A DNA stretch of 64,000 nucleotides from Carya illinoinensis (Eukaryota; Streptophyta; Magnoliopsida; Fagales; Juglandaceae), in contig NC_056752.1 of assembly GCF_018687715.1 (NCBI RefSeq), positions 8,942,001-9,006,000 of the forward strand, written 5' to 3'. This document shows, in pieces, positions 1-11,932 of the stretch (the stretch's first letter is position 1; every line of letters starts with the position of its first letter). Under the pieces are notes generated by a model. It was given only the letters and a program-made list of their open reading frames with translations, did not search any database and was not told the origin of the DNA. Position numbers and translations under genes: made by a program.

Positions 1-2638
1 CACGCCATCTAGGATCAGAGATGGCTTCAGAAACCAAATTGGGTTCTAAGGATGGAGGAATGGGATGGTGGGTGACCAAAAAAGATTTTTTTGGTCGGTA
101 GATATTGTTCATCGATCGCGTTACCATAGTATGAGTGCGCAAATCAACAGGGGAGGGCATCACAGGTTCAATTTGGACAGGAGCGGATTGATTATTTACA
201 GAAATAGAAACTGAATTTATTTCTGGCGCAATCATAGGAGAAGGGGAAGAAATATTTACCTGAGATGAGGTCGGTACCGGTGAAGACGCTACCAAAGGTG
301 AGTGATCCGTGAAGCTGTCCTGTGCCGAAATCATGGAGGGAATTGCCGAAGGAAAAGGAAGTTGAGGCAGAGAAATCTGAACATGGGAGTGATTTTCGCT
401 TGAGGGCAGAGAAGATGGGTCACGGTTTTGAGAATAAGATTGCAGAAAGGGAAAGTTCCCTTCATCAAATAGGACATGCCGTGAATGATAAACACGGTGC
501 GTTTTAAGTTCCATACATAAATAGGCATTTTGAGAAAGTGAGTAACCCAGAAAAACACAGGCCGTGGCTTTGGGCTCCATCTTATTTTTGTTATAGGGCC
601 GTGTAAACGGGTAACACAAGCAACCAAATTTTTTAAGTTTTAAGTAATTAGGTGCTTGGTTAAACAGATGCTCAAATGGGGATTTATTTTGTGAATTGGA
701 ACTCGGCATTCTATTGATAAGGTAGGCAGCGGCTTGAAAGGCATAGGGCCAAAAGGAACGAGGCATGTGAGCATCCGTGAGAAGTGTAAGCCCAGTTTCA
801 ACAAGATGACGATGTCGTCTTTCAGACATGCCATTTTGCTGTGGAGTGTGTGGAGCAGTGGTATAGTGAGCAATGCCATGGACAGATAGATAAGATTTTT
901 GCCCAATATATTCACCACCATTGTCCGAATATAAACTCTTGATTTTTGTGTTAAATCTATTTTCCACAAGATGTCGAAATTGTGGAAAAAGAGTTTGAAC
1001 ACTTGATTTATTGGGCATAGTATAAAGCCAAATGTACTTGGTATAATGGTCAACAAAAATAATGTAATATTTTGAACCATCAATACCAATATCATGAGCA
1101 GGACCCCAGACATCTGAATAAATTAATTCCAATGGAGCATTGCTAGTTAAACCATGAGAATTGAAAGGTTGGCGATGAGATTTATTTTGAAAGCATGAAC
1201 TACAAAGAGATGAGTGCCCATTATTTTTTGTGGGTAAAGAAAAGGTACGAATAATATGATTAACAATTTTTGACGAGGGATGACCAAGTCTTTTATGCCA
1301 ACCATCAGGGGTGGTGCGTTCATGAACGTAAGCAACAACTTTTTTTGAAATCGTGGCCAAGGATGCCGGTAGTGGGTACACTCCATCTTCACAGTCACCT
1401 TTGAGTAGTGTCGCCCCCGTGAGCTGATCCTTAACCAAGAAATAAGATGGATGAAACTCTAAATAGACATTGTTTTGTTTGGTGAAATGATGAACGAAGA
1501 CAAGATTTTTTTTAATGGTGGGGACACAAAGAGTATAATGTAAATGAAAAACACGATTAGAAGAAATAACAGACAATGAGCCAACATGAGATACAGGCAA
1601 ACCTGAACCATCACCAATTACCACTTCATCAGTGCCGTCATATTCTGAGTGGATGGAAAGATTTGAGAGATCAGTGGTCATATTGTGAGATGCTGCAGAA
1701 TCAACAAGCCATTTGTGATTTTTTTCCTGAGAGGAGCCGGCACAATTTGCTGTGATTTCAGTTAAATTGTACTTAAAGCAATTCCTGGCCGTATGGCCCA
1801 TTTGATCACATAATTGACATTTGGGCTTGTATTTCTTGAAGCCCGAATCAGATGGCCCATGTTTGCCACGACCTTGAGAGCCACGTCCCTGGTTTCCAGG
1901 TGAGAAGTGCTTCTGCGAAGAAGAAGACCGATTATTTCCGGAAGAGCCTCCATTCCGTTGAGTATAATTTGCAGTGGCAATCATAGTTGCCGATTGGGCT
2001 TCCAGTCTACGGATATAATTTTCATGCCCAACCAGTAAGTCATGAATTTCCTTAAATGTCATTGAGGTTTCCCGAGCACGAATGGGTGCTGCAATCTCAC
2101 GGAATTTAGGTCCAATGCCATTTAAAATGTAAAGTGTTAGATCATCATCCGAAACAGGATGATCTATGATTGCAAGTTCATCAGCAATCATCTTGATGGC
2201 CTGAAGAAATTCAGTGACAGTTTTACTGCCATGGGTGCTCAAGGTTAAATTTTCCTTGAGTTGAAGGGCTCGTGTGCGAGATTTGCCAGCATAAAGTCGA
2301 GTGAGAAGAGACCAGGCCTGCTGGGATGTTTTATAGGAGGCAAGAATGGGGGTTATTGTTGTGGAGGTGGAGGCAAGAATGGCATGAAGGAGGAGTTTAT
2401 CTTGACGCACCCAGTGGGAGTACGCAGCTTTAGAGGTAGCAGAGTTGGTTGCATCAATGGCTGGACATGAACGGTGTCCGGTGACAAAATCAATGAGGTC
2501 GTAACCTATGAGCAGGGCTTCAAATTGAGCTCTCCATTGTGGAAAAGTTGCAGAGGTAAGCTTTTCATTTATGGTGGTGGCTGGGTTGATAGTGATGATC
2601 TGTGGTTCGGAATGAGAGGATTGGGAAATATCAGCCAT
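1..2638 (-). CDS. Copia retrotransposon gag-pol polyprotein, partial (Ale/Retrofit-like)
   Basis: Read on the minus strand from the ATG at 2638-2636, one frame stays open for about 879 codons to the left edge; I found no stop, so the 3' half of pol lies outside the window. Domains in order: UBN2-type gag with a CCHC knuckle (CQLCDQMGHTARNC, about residue 270); aspartic protease core DSAASHNM (about 309); integrase HHCC zinc region starting HKRLGH (about 446); integrase catalytic core with SDNGGEY (about 571) and HTPQQNGMSERRH; then the integrase C-terminus (FGCLCYPF, CVFLGYS); the first residues of the reverse transcriptase domain lie at the edge. Gag and pol share one frame, as in most plant Copia elements. 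The Ale/Retrofit assignment rests on motif style and short apparent LTR and is tentative. An uninterrupted frame suggests a fairly young copy, in contrast to the Copia at 44235-49206. Confidence 0.88.
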   Translation of the reverse strand, partial: MADISQSSHSEPQIITINPATTINEKLTSATFPQWRAQFEALLIGYDLIDFVTGHRSCPAIDATNSATSKAAYSHWVRQDKLLLHAILASTSTTITPILASYKTSQQAWSLLTRLYAGKSRTRALQLKENLTLSTHGSKTVTEFLQAIKMIADELAIIDHPVSDDDLTLYILNGIGPKFREIAAPIRARETSMTFKEIHDLLVGHENYIRRLEAQSATMIATANYTQRNGGSSGNNRSSSSQKHFSPGNQGRGSQGRGKHGPSDSGFKKYKPKCQLCDQMGHTARNCFKYNLTEITANCAGSSQEKNHKWLVDSAASHNMTTDLSNLSIHSEYDGTDEVVIGDGSGLPVSHVGSLSVISSNRVFHLHYTLCVPTIKKNLVFVHHFTKQNNVYLEFHPSYFLVKDQLTGATLLKGDCEDGVYPLPASLATISKKVVAYVHERTTPDGWHKRLGHPSSKIVNHIIRTFSLPTKNNGHSSLCSSCFQNKSHRQPFNSHGLTSNAPLELIYSDVWGPAHDIGIDGSKYYIIFVDHYTKYIWLYTMPNKSSVQTLFPQFRHLVENRFNTKIKSLYSDNGGEYIGQKSYLSVHGIAHYTTAPHTPQQNGMSERRHRHLVETGLTLLTDAHMPRSFWPYAFQAAAYLINRMPSSNSQNKSPFEHLFNQAPNYLKLKKFGCLCYPFTRPYNKNKMEPKATACVFLGYSLSQNAYLCMELKTHRVYHSRHVLFDEGNFPFLQSYSQNRDPSSLPSSENHSHVQISLPQLPFPSAIPSMISAQDSFTDHSPLVASSPVPTSSQVNISSPSPMIAPEINSVSISVNNQSAPVQIEPVMPSPVDLRTHTMVTRSMNNIYRPKKSFLVTHHPIPPSLEPNLVSEAISDPRWR

Positions 2639-2675
2639 GACTTGGAAAAAAATGAAGGAATCTTGTTAGAGTACT

Positions 2676-2950
2676 GGCTCTCTGGATACCATAAAGAGGA
2701 AGCACACTGCTTTTGGTTTGATTTGCCTCACACTTCTGTTATTCACATTCTGTTTTTAAGTACAAGCTTTGTCGATCTATCTATGGAAATATACAAATGC
2801 TATTTATGGAAATAAAGCATTTACACAGATAATAAAAACGGACAACAAAATACACTCCTTGATTTACTGCTAAACTAATTTTCTACTGATTTATTGCTTT
2901 GATTGGAGCTGTGACAGATCTGTAATATTTTCCTTAATATGGGATAAGGA
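2676..2950 (-). repeat. Probable primer-binding site and 5' LTR of the left-edge Copia
   Basis: On the minus strand 2691-2676 reads TGGTATCCAGAGAGCC, close to the Copia primer-binding site complementary to initiator tRNA-Met (usual form TGGTATCAGAGC). The LTR should lie directly above it, from about 2692 to somewhere between 2915 and 2950. Its TG...CA ends cannot be fixed because the partner LTR is outside the window. Confidence 0.5.
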
Positions 2951-4426
2951 AAAGGAAAAATGATATTACGTTGTTTAAATTTATTTTTTTTATTTTGATT
3001 TTTTATGTATTTTATTTTGAAAATTAGGAGAGAGCCGACTGTAGTTTAGAGAGAGAGAGAGAGAGAGGCTCTTCCTTCTATCTAGAAACCAACACAAAAG
3101 AGATAATGTGCAGAGGGGAAAGAGCTTCTACTCCTCCCTCTTTCTTCATTTCTCCTCCATTTTCTTTCTAATTTTCTTCTTATCTTTTGCTTTTTAGTGT
3201 TTTTTTTTTAGGGCCAAGTATGGAGGAAGGCCAATTTGCTGCTCTCCGGCATCTGGCGACCAACATGTTCCCTACCGCAGGCTTCCAAGGCACCGATCCT
3301 TCATACAGGCGAAGAATTTCGCCTAATGAAGCAGTGCGTGAGCCACACGCACGATTCAAAGTTGGCACATGAATCTCACACGCCTCCGCTAGGGATGTTA
3401 TTCTGCCACCACAAGCAGTATTTTTGGGTCCAAGGCTACCGGTGACTTCAAACTTGAACGACTGCCATACTCTCAAGGCGGCGCGTGTCTCTCATCACAG
3501 TTGCTATGTTTGTAATTTTTTTGTTCCAAAGTTGAAAATGCGGATTTCTATCTTTTCAAGATGTAATTCGTTATTTTTTCATGTATATTTAATTTATGTA
3601 CTATCTTTTGTTTTAGAATAATAAAAAACTAAAAAAACACATTGTCTTTTAAACTTTTGTTCATAAAGTGTGCCTTCTACACCATTTTAGACGAAATATA
3701 GGGTTTTTTAAATCTGTCTTAGACAGAGTTGTATTGTCTCTTAGACTGTGAATCTGTAGAGATTTGCAGTATAGACTAATCATATCAATCACAGTAGTAT
3801 ACTGAGAAGTTATTAATGTTGTAGTTGGCTTGTAATGTATGTTTCAGGTTCAATTATAATGTCTGTTATTAATTAATACAATATATTTTTAATAAAAAAA
3901 TTATTTTTAAAATTTTTTATTTAATGGCTAAATAAGTAACTATTAGTGTATGAGTATTTTCTTCAAATAATATTATATATGAAAATACTATTATTTTTAA
4001 ATCTAAGAAGAAATATTAAAAAAATCCTAAGTTGTTAATTTGTTCCACAAAATTTTAATAAACAAAAATCTTCAATTGAGATTATTTTATTATTATTATA
4101 TTTTAATTACTATTAGAATAACAGAAATTTTAACTGTATTTTTAATAGCTAATTATTAGAGGACAAAAATGAATGAGCGCAAAAACATAAATGTGCAAAT
4201 GGGATCGTGTAAACTCAAACACAAATTAGTATTTATGAGGCTAGCCCTCTTATTGTAGAATAGATATATTATCAATGAGAAATACTAGAGATAACTTTCA
4301 CGTAATTGTTACAATCTCGTGTTTCTAATATTGATCAAAATGTTATTATTTTATTTGTTTATTATCCATATTTTATTTTATTTTAATCTACCAAATGTCA
4401 TTCAATCTGATAGATGAAATGATGAG
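2951..4426. other. Intergenic stretch, no gene recognised
   Basis: A short (AG)n run lies at 3048-3067. A relatively GC-rich segment at about 3215-3505 carries short open frames on both strands that match no family I know; it could be a transposon or transcript fragment. The rest is AT-rich with no recognisable feature. Confidence 0.5.
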
Positions 4427-4639
4427 ATAATAACTAGGACTGTTCATCCAGGTTTCGGACCAGAAATCCGGGTATACCCGGCCCGAAACCCAGATGTTAA
4501 AACCGGTCCGGATTTTGGCCCAGGTATACACGGTTTTGGACCCCGGCCGAAACCCGAGTGAATCCGGGTTTGAAAAACCCGGAAATCCGAGTACTGGCTT
4601 TTACCTAGATTCCCCCCCCCCTCCCCCCTTCTCCCTCTT

Positions 4640-5744
4640 ATAGAAGTCAATTTTTAAAGCTTATTTTTTTAAAAATAAAAGCCTAGTATTTTTTCTTCAA
4701 ACATCTAATCTAATATTAATAAAAACCCATATTTATACAAAAATGTTACAAAGCATAATTCTGCTATATTTATTTTAAAAATTAAAAAAATTATTGAAAA
4801 TCATACTTTTTTATAAAAGCCTATATTATGTGAAAAGCTTTTCCAAATCACTAAAAAACATAATACTAACATTTTCCATAATAATAAAAATATATAAAAA
4901 TAAAAAATAAAATGCATGCAAGCTAACTAAATATTACATTATTTTGTTATTTACACGTTACATTACAAAATACAAAATATGAACTACAACATCATTGGCG
5001 TGGTCTTTTATCAATGATTTAATCTCACACCAAGTAGCAACTTCAAGTAATCTATTGAAAGTGAGCCTGCAAAAATCTCCATCCTGCATGTTTAGACACT
5101 TGACAGTGATTAAGGCAAATATACATGCGCATGCATGCTAAATGTTTTTCAAGCCCAATGTTCACATGTTCCTTCAAAGACTAATCTGTTGCCATTGTGC
5201 TTCTCAAATCTCAGTAGTCAGTAATACTATACCGTGCAAACTTCCAGTCCAGCATTCAAAACAACAAAAATCTGCAGAGGCATTAGTAACTGGAAGCCAA
5301 AGAGTGTCTATGGTACTGACCAAGACTGTGTGCTCATGTTATCCAGAATTAATCATCTTTGACGCCCATCACCAATCATAGACTACAATTACAAATCATG
5401 TCACAATCTCCACAATTTCCACGTAATGTTAGCAAGAAAAACATGCTTGAGAACTATTTTCAACAATGTATCCTGTATTGCAGGATTCATGAGAATGAAA
5501 GATGCCCATACTAATATGTTGATCCATCATCACATAACCATGTCCATTGATATAATGATGTCAATGTGCAAAAGAGAAGTACAACATAATCTCGTGCCTA
5601 AATAATTTTCACATAAAACATCTTCTATTCCCAAATCTATTACATTTTAAATCGTCAAGTCTATAGTTTCAAAAACTTCAAACCTTTCAAATTAACAAGT
5701 CAAAACACCAATTTAACTACATACACAATTACAATTTACAATCA
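4640..5744. other. Interior of the hAT-like element, left part
   Basis: AT-rich sequence between the left terminal region and the Copia insertion. There is no convincing coding region; the open frame at 5142-5381 (+) has no recognisable domain. Confidence 0.4.
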
Positions 5745-5749
5745 CAATA

Positions 5750-7094
5750 TGTTGAACCCAAGATTTCAAGTTTTGTGTAATTATATATTTACACATGGAT
5801 TTTGATGATAACAAATGAATTCAAAGAATAAAGAAGTCTCAAACTCAAGTTGTCTACACAATAGAGTCAAGCACATCAAGGAAACAAGCATGAGCAAGAA
5901 GGGAACAAGTTCACATTAAACTTATAGAGTAATGTTGTAAATCTCTTCAAAATTCGAAATTAGGATTAATGCTCAAAATTAATATTTTTATTTTATCATA
6001 AAGCATTAAAATACATTTTTCACATGTGCATGAATATTTTTGAAAATTAAATTTGAAAATTTTGAAAGATGATTAATTGTCATCTTTTGCATGTGCATGC
6101 CTTGATTAAAGAGTTGAACTTTGAAAATATTAAAGATGATTGATTGTCATCTTTCACATGTGCATGTTTTGTTTGAATATTTTCAAAAGTGATTGATGTT
6201 TTTTTAAACTTATACAAAAGGTAGATGATTTTGTTTAAAAAAATTGAAAAGTAAAGTGTGTTCATTTTGTCATATACAAAAAGTAAAAGATAAGGTTTGA
6301 ATTTTTTGAAAAGGAAAGTGTGCTCATTTTGTCATATGCCAAAAGTAAAAGATTAGGTTTGATTTTTTTGAAAAAGTGAATGATGTTGTCTTTGACAATT
6401 GAAAAAGAAGAGCCTTTTATTTAAATTTTTTGAAAAAGTGAATGATGTTGTCTTTGACATCTAAATCTTTTTAAATTTGAATATGAAGTCCCATATTTCT
6501 ATAAATAGATCATTTGAGAGCTTCACATTCACAACACCAAGAGCATACAACATTCATTCAAAGCTTTCATTCTCTCTTCTCTAAGTATTGAGCCTTAATC
6601 CTTGTTCATTTTGAGAGATATAGTTTGCGTTGTATTGTTCTTATTTCACTCATTGAGGAGTGTTTTATGATAACCTACCCACTCTCAGCTCTTGTATCAG
6701 AAAAAGAGTATGTATAACTCTTGTGTGTGTAGAAAGTATTCTACACGGGGAATAGTTGAATCACCACGTGTAAGGTGATTGCAAGTGTAGAGGGTGTTCT
6801 ACACGGATCCTTTGTAGCGGTGTTGTTCAAAGGTGTAATAGGTTTTTATCTCCACCTGAAGGAGGTTGAATAATGAATTTGAGAATCCTCAAGGGGTAGC
6901 TTGAAGCGAGGACGTAGGCAGTGGGGCCGAACCTCGTTAACATACTGAGTTTGCTTCTCTCTTACCCTTACTCTTTATATTTATTGTTATTTCATATTTT
7001 GTTTATATTTTATATTATATATTTGATTTATAATTCTTATTTTTTTTAATACAAATCAATTCACCCCCCTCTTGTGTTAGTCATCTGGGCAACA
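5750..7094 (+). repeat. 5' LTR of the full-length Copia element
   Basis: 1345 bp, TG...CA ends, repeated at 12927-14266 with few substitutions and a 6-bp length difference near 5980. A TATA motif (TATAAATAGA, near 6500) would place the U3/R boundary about 30 bp further on. The interior has diverged short direct repeats (for example CATATACAAAAAGTAAAAG near 6270 and its variant near 6335). Confidence 0.93.
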
Positions 7095-7096
7095 AT

Positions 7097-7109
7097 TGGT
7101 ATCAGAGCT
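7097..7109 (+). other. Primer-binding site (initiator tRNA-Met)
   Basis: TGGTATCAGAGCT starts two bases after the LTR end and is the standard Copia primer-binding site complementary to the 3' end of initiator tRNA-Met. Confidence 0.9.
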
Positions 7110-7153
7110 GAGAGCTCTATTATAAGACTAACTATCTTTTGAGTTAAGATCTT

Positions 7154-8787
7154 ATGGCTAACATTTCAGCTTCGTTTGGTGAAGGTCAATCTAGCAGTCG
7201 GCCTCCACTCTTTTGTGGAGATAATTACTCATTCTAGAAAGTTAGAATGAGAATATTCCTTCAGGCTCAAGGTCGAGAAATCTGGAAATGTATTGTAAAT
7301 GGATCTTATATTCCAACAAAAGTGGTTGATGGAGTAAAGGTCAAAAAGGAAGAAGAAGAATTTGATTGTGGAGACGATAGATTTTATACTTTGAATTTAA
7401 CTGCTATGAATTTATTATTTAATGCTCTCAATGGAAATGAGTTTAATAGAATAATGACTTGTGCTACGGCAAAAGAAATTTGGGATAACTTGGAAGTTAC
7501 TTATGAAGGAACTTCGCAAGTCAAGGAATCAAAAATTTATATTCTTACTCATGAATATGAAATGTTTAAGATGAATGATGATGAATCTATTTCTAGTATG
7601 CACACTCGTTTTACTAACATCATAAACAGCTTGACAGCTCTTGGCAAAGTTTATTCCAAGGTGAAGATAGTAAGAAAAATTCTCAACTCTCTACCAAAAC
7701 GCTGGGAATCAAAAGTAACAGCGATTCTTGAAGCTAGAGACCTCAAGAAGCTCGAAGTCAATGAACTCATCGGGTCACTTATCACCCATGAGTACACATT
7801 GAAAAGAGGAGAAGAAGAAGGAAAGCCAAAGAAGAGCTTAGCACTTAAAGCTGTTCCTCATGAAAGTGAAAGTGATGAAGATGAGGAAAATGAAGATAAA
7901 GATGAAAAAGTTGCGATGATTACAAGAAGAATTCAGAGGTTCTTGAAGAAAAATAGAACTCCTCCAAGGAAATCTTTCAAAAAGTTTTCCAAGAAAGATT
8001 CAGGTAAAAATGACACTTTAATTTGTTATAAATGCAATAAACCTGGTCATATCAAACCAGATTGTCCTCTACTAAAGAAAGATCGAAACAAGAGCAAAAA
8101 AGCAATGAAAGTTACATGGGATGATGATTCAAATAGTTCAGATAGTGAAGCAAGCAATGGAGAATCAGCAAATCTTTGTCTTATGGCTAAAGATGACATT
8201 GAGGTAACAAATCTTGATAATATTGAAGATCCTTCATATGAAGGATTGCAAAATGTTTTAGAAGAGATATATGAGGAATTTGAAAAATTGGGTATCAAGT
8301 ATACTGCTTTGAAAAAGAAAAATTCTTCTTTAACAAATAAAATTGAAATTTTAAGAAAAGAAAGTATCATTTTGAAATATGAAAATCTTGAATTAAATAA
8401 GAAGAAAACCGATTTAGAAAATATTGTTGAAAACTTTACGAATGGAAAAAAAAAATTGAAAAACTTCTTGGTAGTCAAAGATGTGTTTTTGACAAGGCAG
8501 GTTTGGGATATATGCCAAAACAAAAATACAAACCTTATAAAAATTTCTTTGATAATCATTCTACATCAAAGACTAATATTCAAAATTCTTTTCATAAAAA
8601 TAATTTTGTCAAAAAAGAATATTATTATAATCATTCAAGTTTTTCATATATGTCACATGCTATTTGCAATTTTTGTAATAGAAATGATCATAATTATCAT
8701 ACTTGTCCTATTAGAAGAAATTATACAATGACTATTAGGGTCATATGGGTACCTAAAAATCTTGTTTCTTCTAATACTAATAAATAA
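7154..8787 (+). pseudogene. Copia gag, disrupted
   Basis: Gag starts at the ATG at 7154-7156. The reading frame is broken at 7235-7237 by TAG where family members have the Trp of a YWKVRM-type motif; it then stays open in the same frame from 7238. It contains the UBN2 gag domain, an acidic and basic linker, and a CCHC zinc knuckle (CYKCNKPGHIKPDCP, near 8025-8070). After the A10 run at 8446-8455 the family-like sequence continues in another frame (8503-8787), which carries a second knuckle-like motif (CNFCNRNDHNYHTC). A further frame change lies before pol. It would form the nucleocapsid-like particle of the element. Confidence 0.85.
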
Positions 8788-8845
8788 AGGACCCAAAGAA
8801 CTTGGGTACCAAAAAAAATCATTTTAATTGTTTTTATAGGTATGC

Positions 8846-11800
8846 ATGAAGTCTTCCACAAGCAAAAACAAATGGTTTTTAGATAGTGGATGTTCAAGAC
8901 ACATGACGGGAGACAAGACTAAGTTCTTTGATCATAGATCTAAAGAAGAAGGACACGTGACATTTGGAGACAACTCGAAAGGGAAGATCGTGGGAATAGG
9001 TAAAATTGGTAATGAATCTTCTCTCATAATTGAAGATGTTCTACTTGTTGAAGGTCTAAAACATAATCTTTTGAGCATAAGTCAATTATGTGATAAAAGA
9101 TTTACAGTTACTTTCAAAATGGATAAGTGCATTATTTTGAATGATCATGATTGTAATATTTGTTTTATTACTTTTAGAAACAATAATGTTTATACAATTG
9201 ATTTTGAAGAAATTACCTCACAAGATGCTATTTGCTTTTCAGTTCAAAATGAAACTAGTTGGTTATGGCATAGAAGATTAGGTCATGCCAACATGGAACT
9301 TATTTCCAAACTTTCAAAAAATGATCTTGTGAGAGATTTACCAAAAACATATTTTCTTAAAGACAAAATTTGTGATGCATGTCAATTTGGTAAACAAACA
9401 AAAACTTCTTTTAAAACTAAGAAACATATTTCCACTACTAAACCATTGCAACTGATACACATGGATCTTTTTGGACCAAATAGAGTTGCAAGTCTAGGAG
9501 GAAAATATTATGCATTTGTTATTGTTGATGATTTCTCTAGATATACTTGGGTCATCTTTCTTGCTCATAAAGATGAGGCACATAATGTCTTTACCAAGTT
9601 ATGCAAGAGAATTCAAAATGAAAAGGGCTATACTATTTCAAGTATCCGAAGTGATAGGGGAAAAGAGTTTGTTAATAAAAATATTGAAACATTTTGTGAT
9701 GAAAACGGTTTTATGCATAATTTTTCTGCTCATCGAACTCCTCAACAAAATGGGGTAGTAGAGAGGAAAAATAGATCTCTTCAAGAGATGGCAAGAACAA
9801 TGCTCAATGAGAACAACTTGCCTAGTTATTTTTGGGCCGAAGCGGTAAGTACTGCATGTTATGTTATAAATAGAGTTATGCTAAGGTCTGAGTTAGATAA
9901 AACCCCCTATGAGTTTTGGAATGAGAAAAAGCCCAACATTGGTTACTTTCATGTATTTGGATACAAATGTTTTATTTTGAATGACAGGGATAATTTAGGC
10001 AAATTTGATGCAAAATCTGATGAAGGTATCTTTCTCGGGTATTCTACTAATAGTAAAGTTTATAGAGTATTCAATAAAAAGACTTTGACTGTACAAGAAT
10101 CTATGCATGTAGTATTTGATGAATCTAATTCTTCACTCTCCAAGAAATCTATTGATGAAGAAACAGGAAGTATAAATAATACGGAAAGTCTCAATCTCAA
10201 CAAAGAGAAAACAATAGAGGAAGTTCAACATGGAGCCATCAGGAAAGATCATCCAGTGGAACAAATTTTGGGAGAACCTTCACAAGGTGTAAGTACTCGA
10301 TCATCTCTTAGAAATATTTACAATCATACTGCTTTTCTATCTCAAATTGAACCCAAAAATATTGATGAAGCACTTCTTGATGAATCTTGGATTCTAACTA
10401 TACAAGAAGAGTTAAATCAATTTGAAAGAAATGATGTTTGGACACTTGTTTCTAGACCCAAAAATCATACTATTATTGGAACAAAATGGATTTTTAGAAA
10501 CAAGAAAGATGAGTCCGGAGTCATTACTAGAAATAAGGCTCGACTTGTAGCCCAAGGTTTTAATCAAGAAGAAGGAATCGATTATGATGAGACATATGCA
10601 CATGTCGTAAGATTAGAAGCTATTCGAATGCTACTTGCATATGCTTGTTATAAAGATTTCAAACTTTTTCAAATGGATGTTAAAAGTGCTTTCTTAAATG
10701 GTTTTATAAATGAAGAGGTATATGTTGAGCAACCTCCAGGTTTTAAAAATCATATTTCTCCAAATCATGTTTTCAAACTCACAAAAGCACTATATGGACT
10801 TAAGCAAGCTCCTAGAGCTTGGTACGAAAGACTTAGTGGTTTCTTGATTGAAAAAGGTTTTTCAAGAGGAAAAATCGATACAACTCTTTTAATTAAATAT
10901 GAAAATGACGATATTCTTTTGATTCAGATTTATGTTGATGATATAATATTCGGTGCTACTAATGAAAATATGTGTCAAGTTTTTGCTAAGACTATGCAGG
11001 AAGAATTTGAGATGAGCATGATGGGAGAACTTACATTCTTTCTCGGATTGCAAATTAAGCAAGCAAAAAGTGGGACATTCATCAATCAATCAAAATATAT
11101 TAAGGAATTACTGAAAAAGTTTGAGATGGAAAATGCTAAGGAAATTGGAACACCAATGAGCCCATCAACTAAACTTGATAAAGATGAATCCGGTAAGCCA
11201 GTTGACTCAAAGATATATCGAAGTATGATTGGTAGCTTATTATATTTAACAGCCAGTAGACCAGATATTATGTTTAGTGTGTGTTTATGTGCACGCTTTC
11301 AATCATCTTCAAAAGAATCACATTTAATTGTAGTTAAGCGCATTCTTAGATATCTTAGTGGTACAATTAACCTAGGGTTATGGTACCCTAAGCACACATC
11401 TTTCGATCTAATCAGCTACACAGATGCAGATTATGCTGGCTGTAAAATAGATCGAAAAAGCACTAATGGAGCATGCCATTTCTTAGGTCATGCATTAGTT
11501 TCCTGGTTTAGTAAAAAACAAAATTCTGTTGCACTATCTACTGCTGAGGCAGAATATGTTGCTGCGGGTAGTTGTTGTGCTCAAGTTCTCTACATGAAGC
11601 AACAACTTGAAGATTTTAAACTCAAGTATAATCACATTCCAATCAAATGTGATAATACAAGTGCTATAAATCTTTCAAAGAACCCAATACAACATTCTAG
11701 AACTAAGCATATTGAAATAAGGTATCATTTTCTTCGAGATCATGTGCAGAAAGGCAATATAATATTAGAGTTCAGAAACACACACGATCAGTTAGCAGAT

Positions 11801-11884
11801 ATTTTCACAAAACCTTTACCAGAAGATAGATTATGTATGATCAGAAGAGAAATAGGTATGATGCATGCTATGAATATCTCTTAA
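8846..11884 (+). CDS. Copia pol: protease, integrase, reverse transcriptase, RNase H
   Basis: One open frame of 1012 residues. Motifs in order: aspartic protease DSGCSRHMTG (from residue 13); integrase zinc region starting HRRLGH (about 141) with the following CxxC; integrase catalytic core with Asp near 205 (HMDLFGP), Asp near 269 (RSDRGKEF) and Glu near 304 (NGVVERKN); reverse transcriptase beginning about residue 531, with catalytic YVDDIIFG near 696; RNase H with TDADYAGC near 859 and the terminal IFTKPLP motif. All catalytic signatures are present. The start is the first Met in this frame; in related elements gag and pol are one frame, so the true N-terminus was probably supplied by upstream sequence now out of frame. 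Lengths and order are normal for plant Copia. Confidence 0.93.
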   Translation: MKSSTSKNKWFLDSGCSRHMTGDKTKFFDHRSKEEGHVTFGDNSKGKIVGIGKIGNESSLIIEDVLLVEGLKHNLLSISQLCDKRFTVTFKMDKCIILNDHDCNICFITFRNNNVYTIDFEEITSQDAICFSVQNETSWLWHRRLGHANMELISKLSKNDLVRDLPKTYFLKDKICDACQFGKQTKTSFKTKKHISTTKPLQLIHMDLFGPNRVASLGGKYYAFVIVDDFSRYTWVIFLAHKDEAHNVFTKLCKRIQNEKGYTISSIRSDRGKEFVNKNIETFCDENGFMHNFSAHRTPQQNGVVERKNRSLQEMARTMLNENNLPSYFWAEAVSTACYVINRVMLRSELDKTPYEFWNEKKPNIGYFHVFGYKCFILNDRDNLGKFDAKSDEGIFLGYSTNSKVYRVFNKKTLTVQESMHVVFDESNSSLSKKSIDEETGSINNTESLNLNKEKTIEEVQHGAIRKDHPVEQILGEPSQGVSTRSSLRNIYNHTAFLSQIEPKNIDEALLDESWILTIQEELNQFERNDVWTLVSRPKNHTIIGTKWIFRNKKDESGVITRNKARLVAQGFNQEEGIDYDETYAHVVRLEAIRMLLAYACYKDFKLFQMDVKSAFLNGFINEEVYVEQPPGFKNHISPNHVFKLTKALYGLKQAPRAWYERLSGFLIEKGFSRGKIDTTLLIKYENDDILLIQIYVDDIIFGATNENMCQVFAKTMQEEFEMSMMGELTFFLGLQIKQAKSGTFINQSKYIKELLKKFEMENAKEIGTPMSPSTKLDKDESGKPVDSKIYRSMIGSLLYLTASRPDIMFSVCLCARFQSSSKESHLIVVKRILRYLSGTINLGLWYPKHTSFDLISYTDADYAGCKIDRKSTNGACHFLGHALVSWFSKKQNSVALSTAEAEYVAAGSCCAQVLYMKQQLEDFKLKYNHIPIKCDNTSAINLSKNPIQHSRTKHIEIRYHFLRDHVQKGNIILEFRNTHDQLADIFTKPLPEDRLCMIRREIGMMHAMNIS

Positions 11885-11932
11885 AAGATAGACCAGAGTC
11901 AATAAAAATAGAGATAGATTTTTTAAATACTT

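Noticed and set aside
3187..3621. GC-rich segment with several short frames as a protein gene
   Set aside because: Frames on both strands are equally long, no domain is recognised and there is no splice pattern; it stays unassigned.
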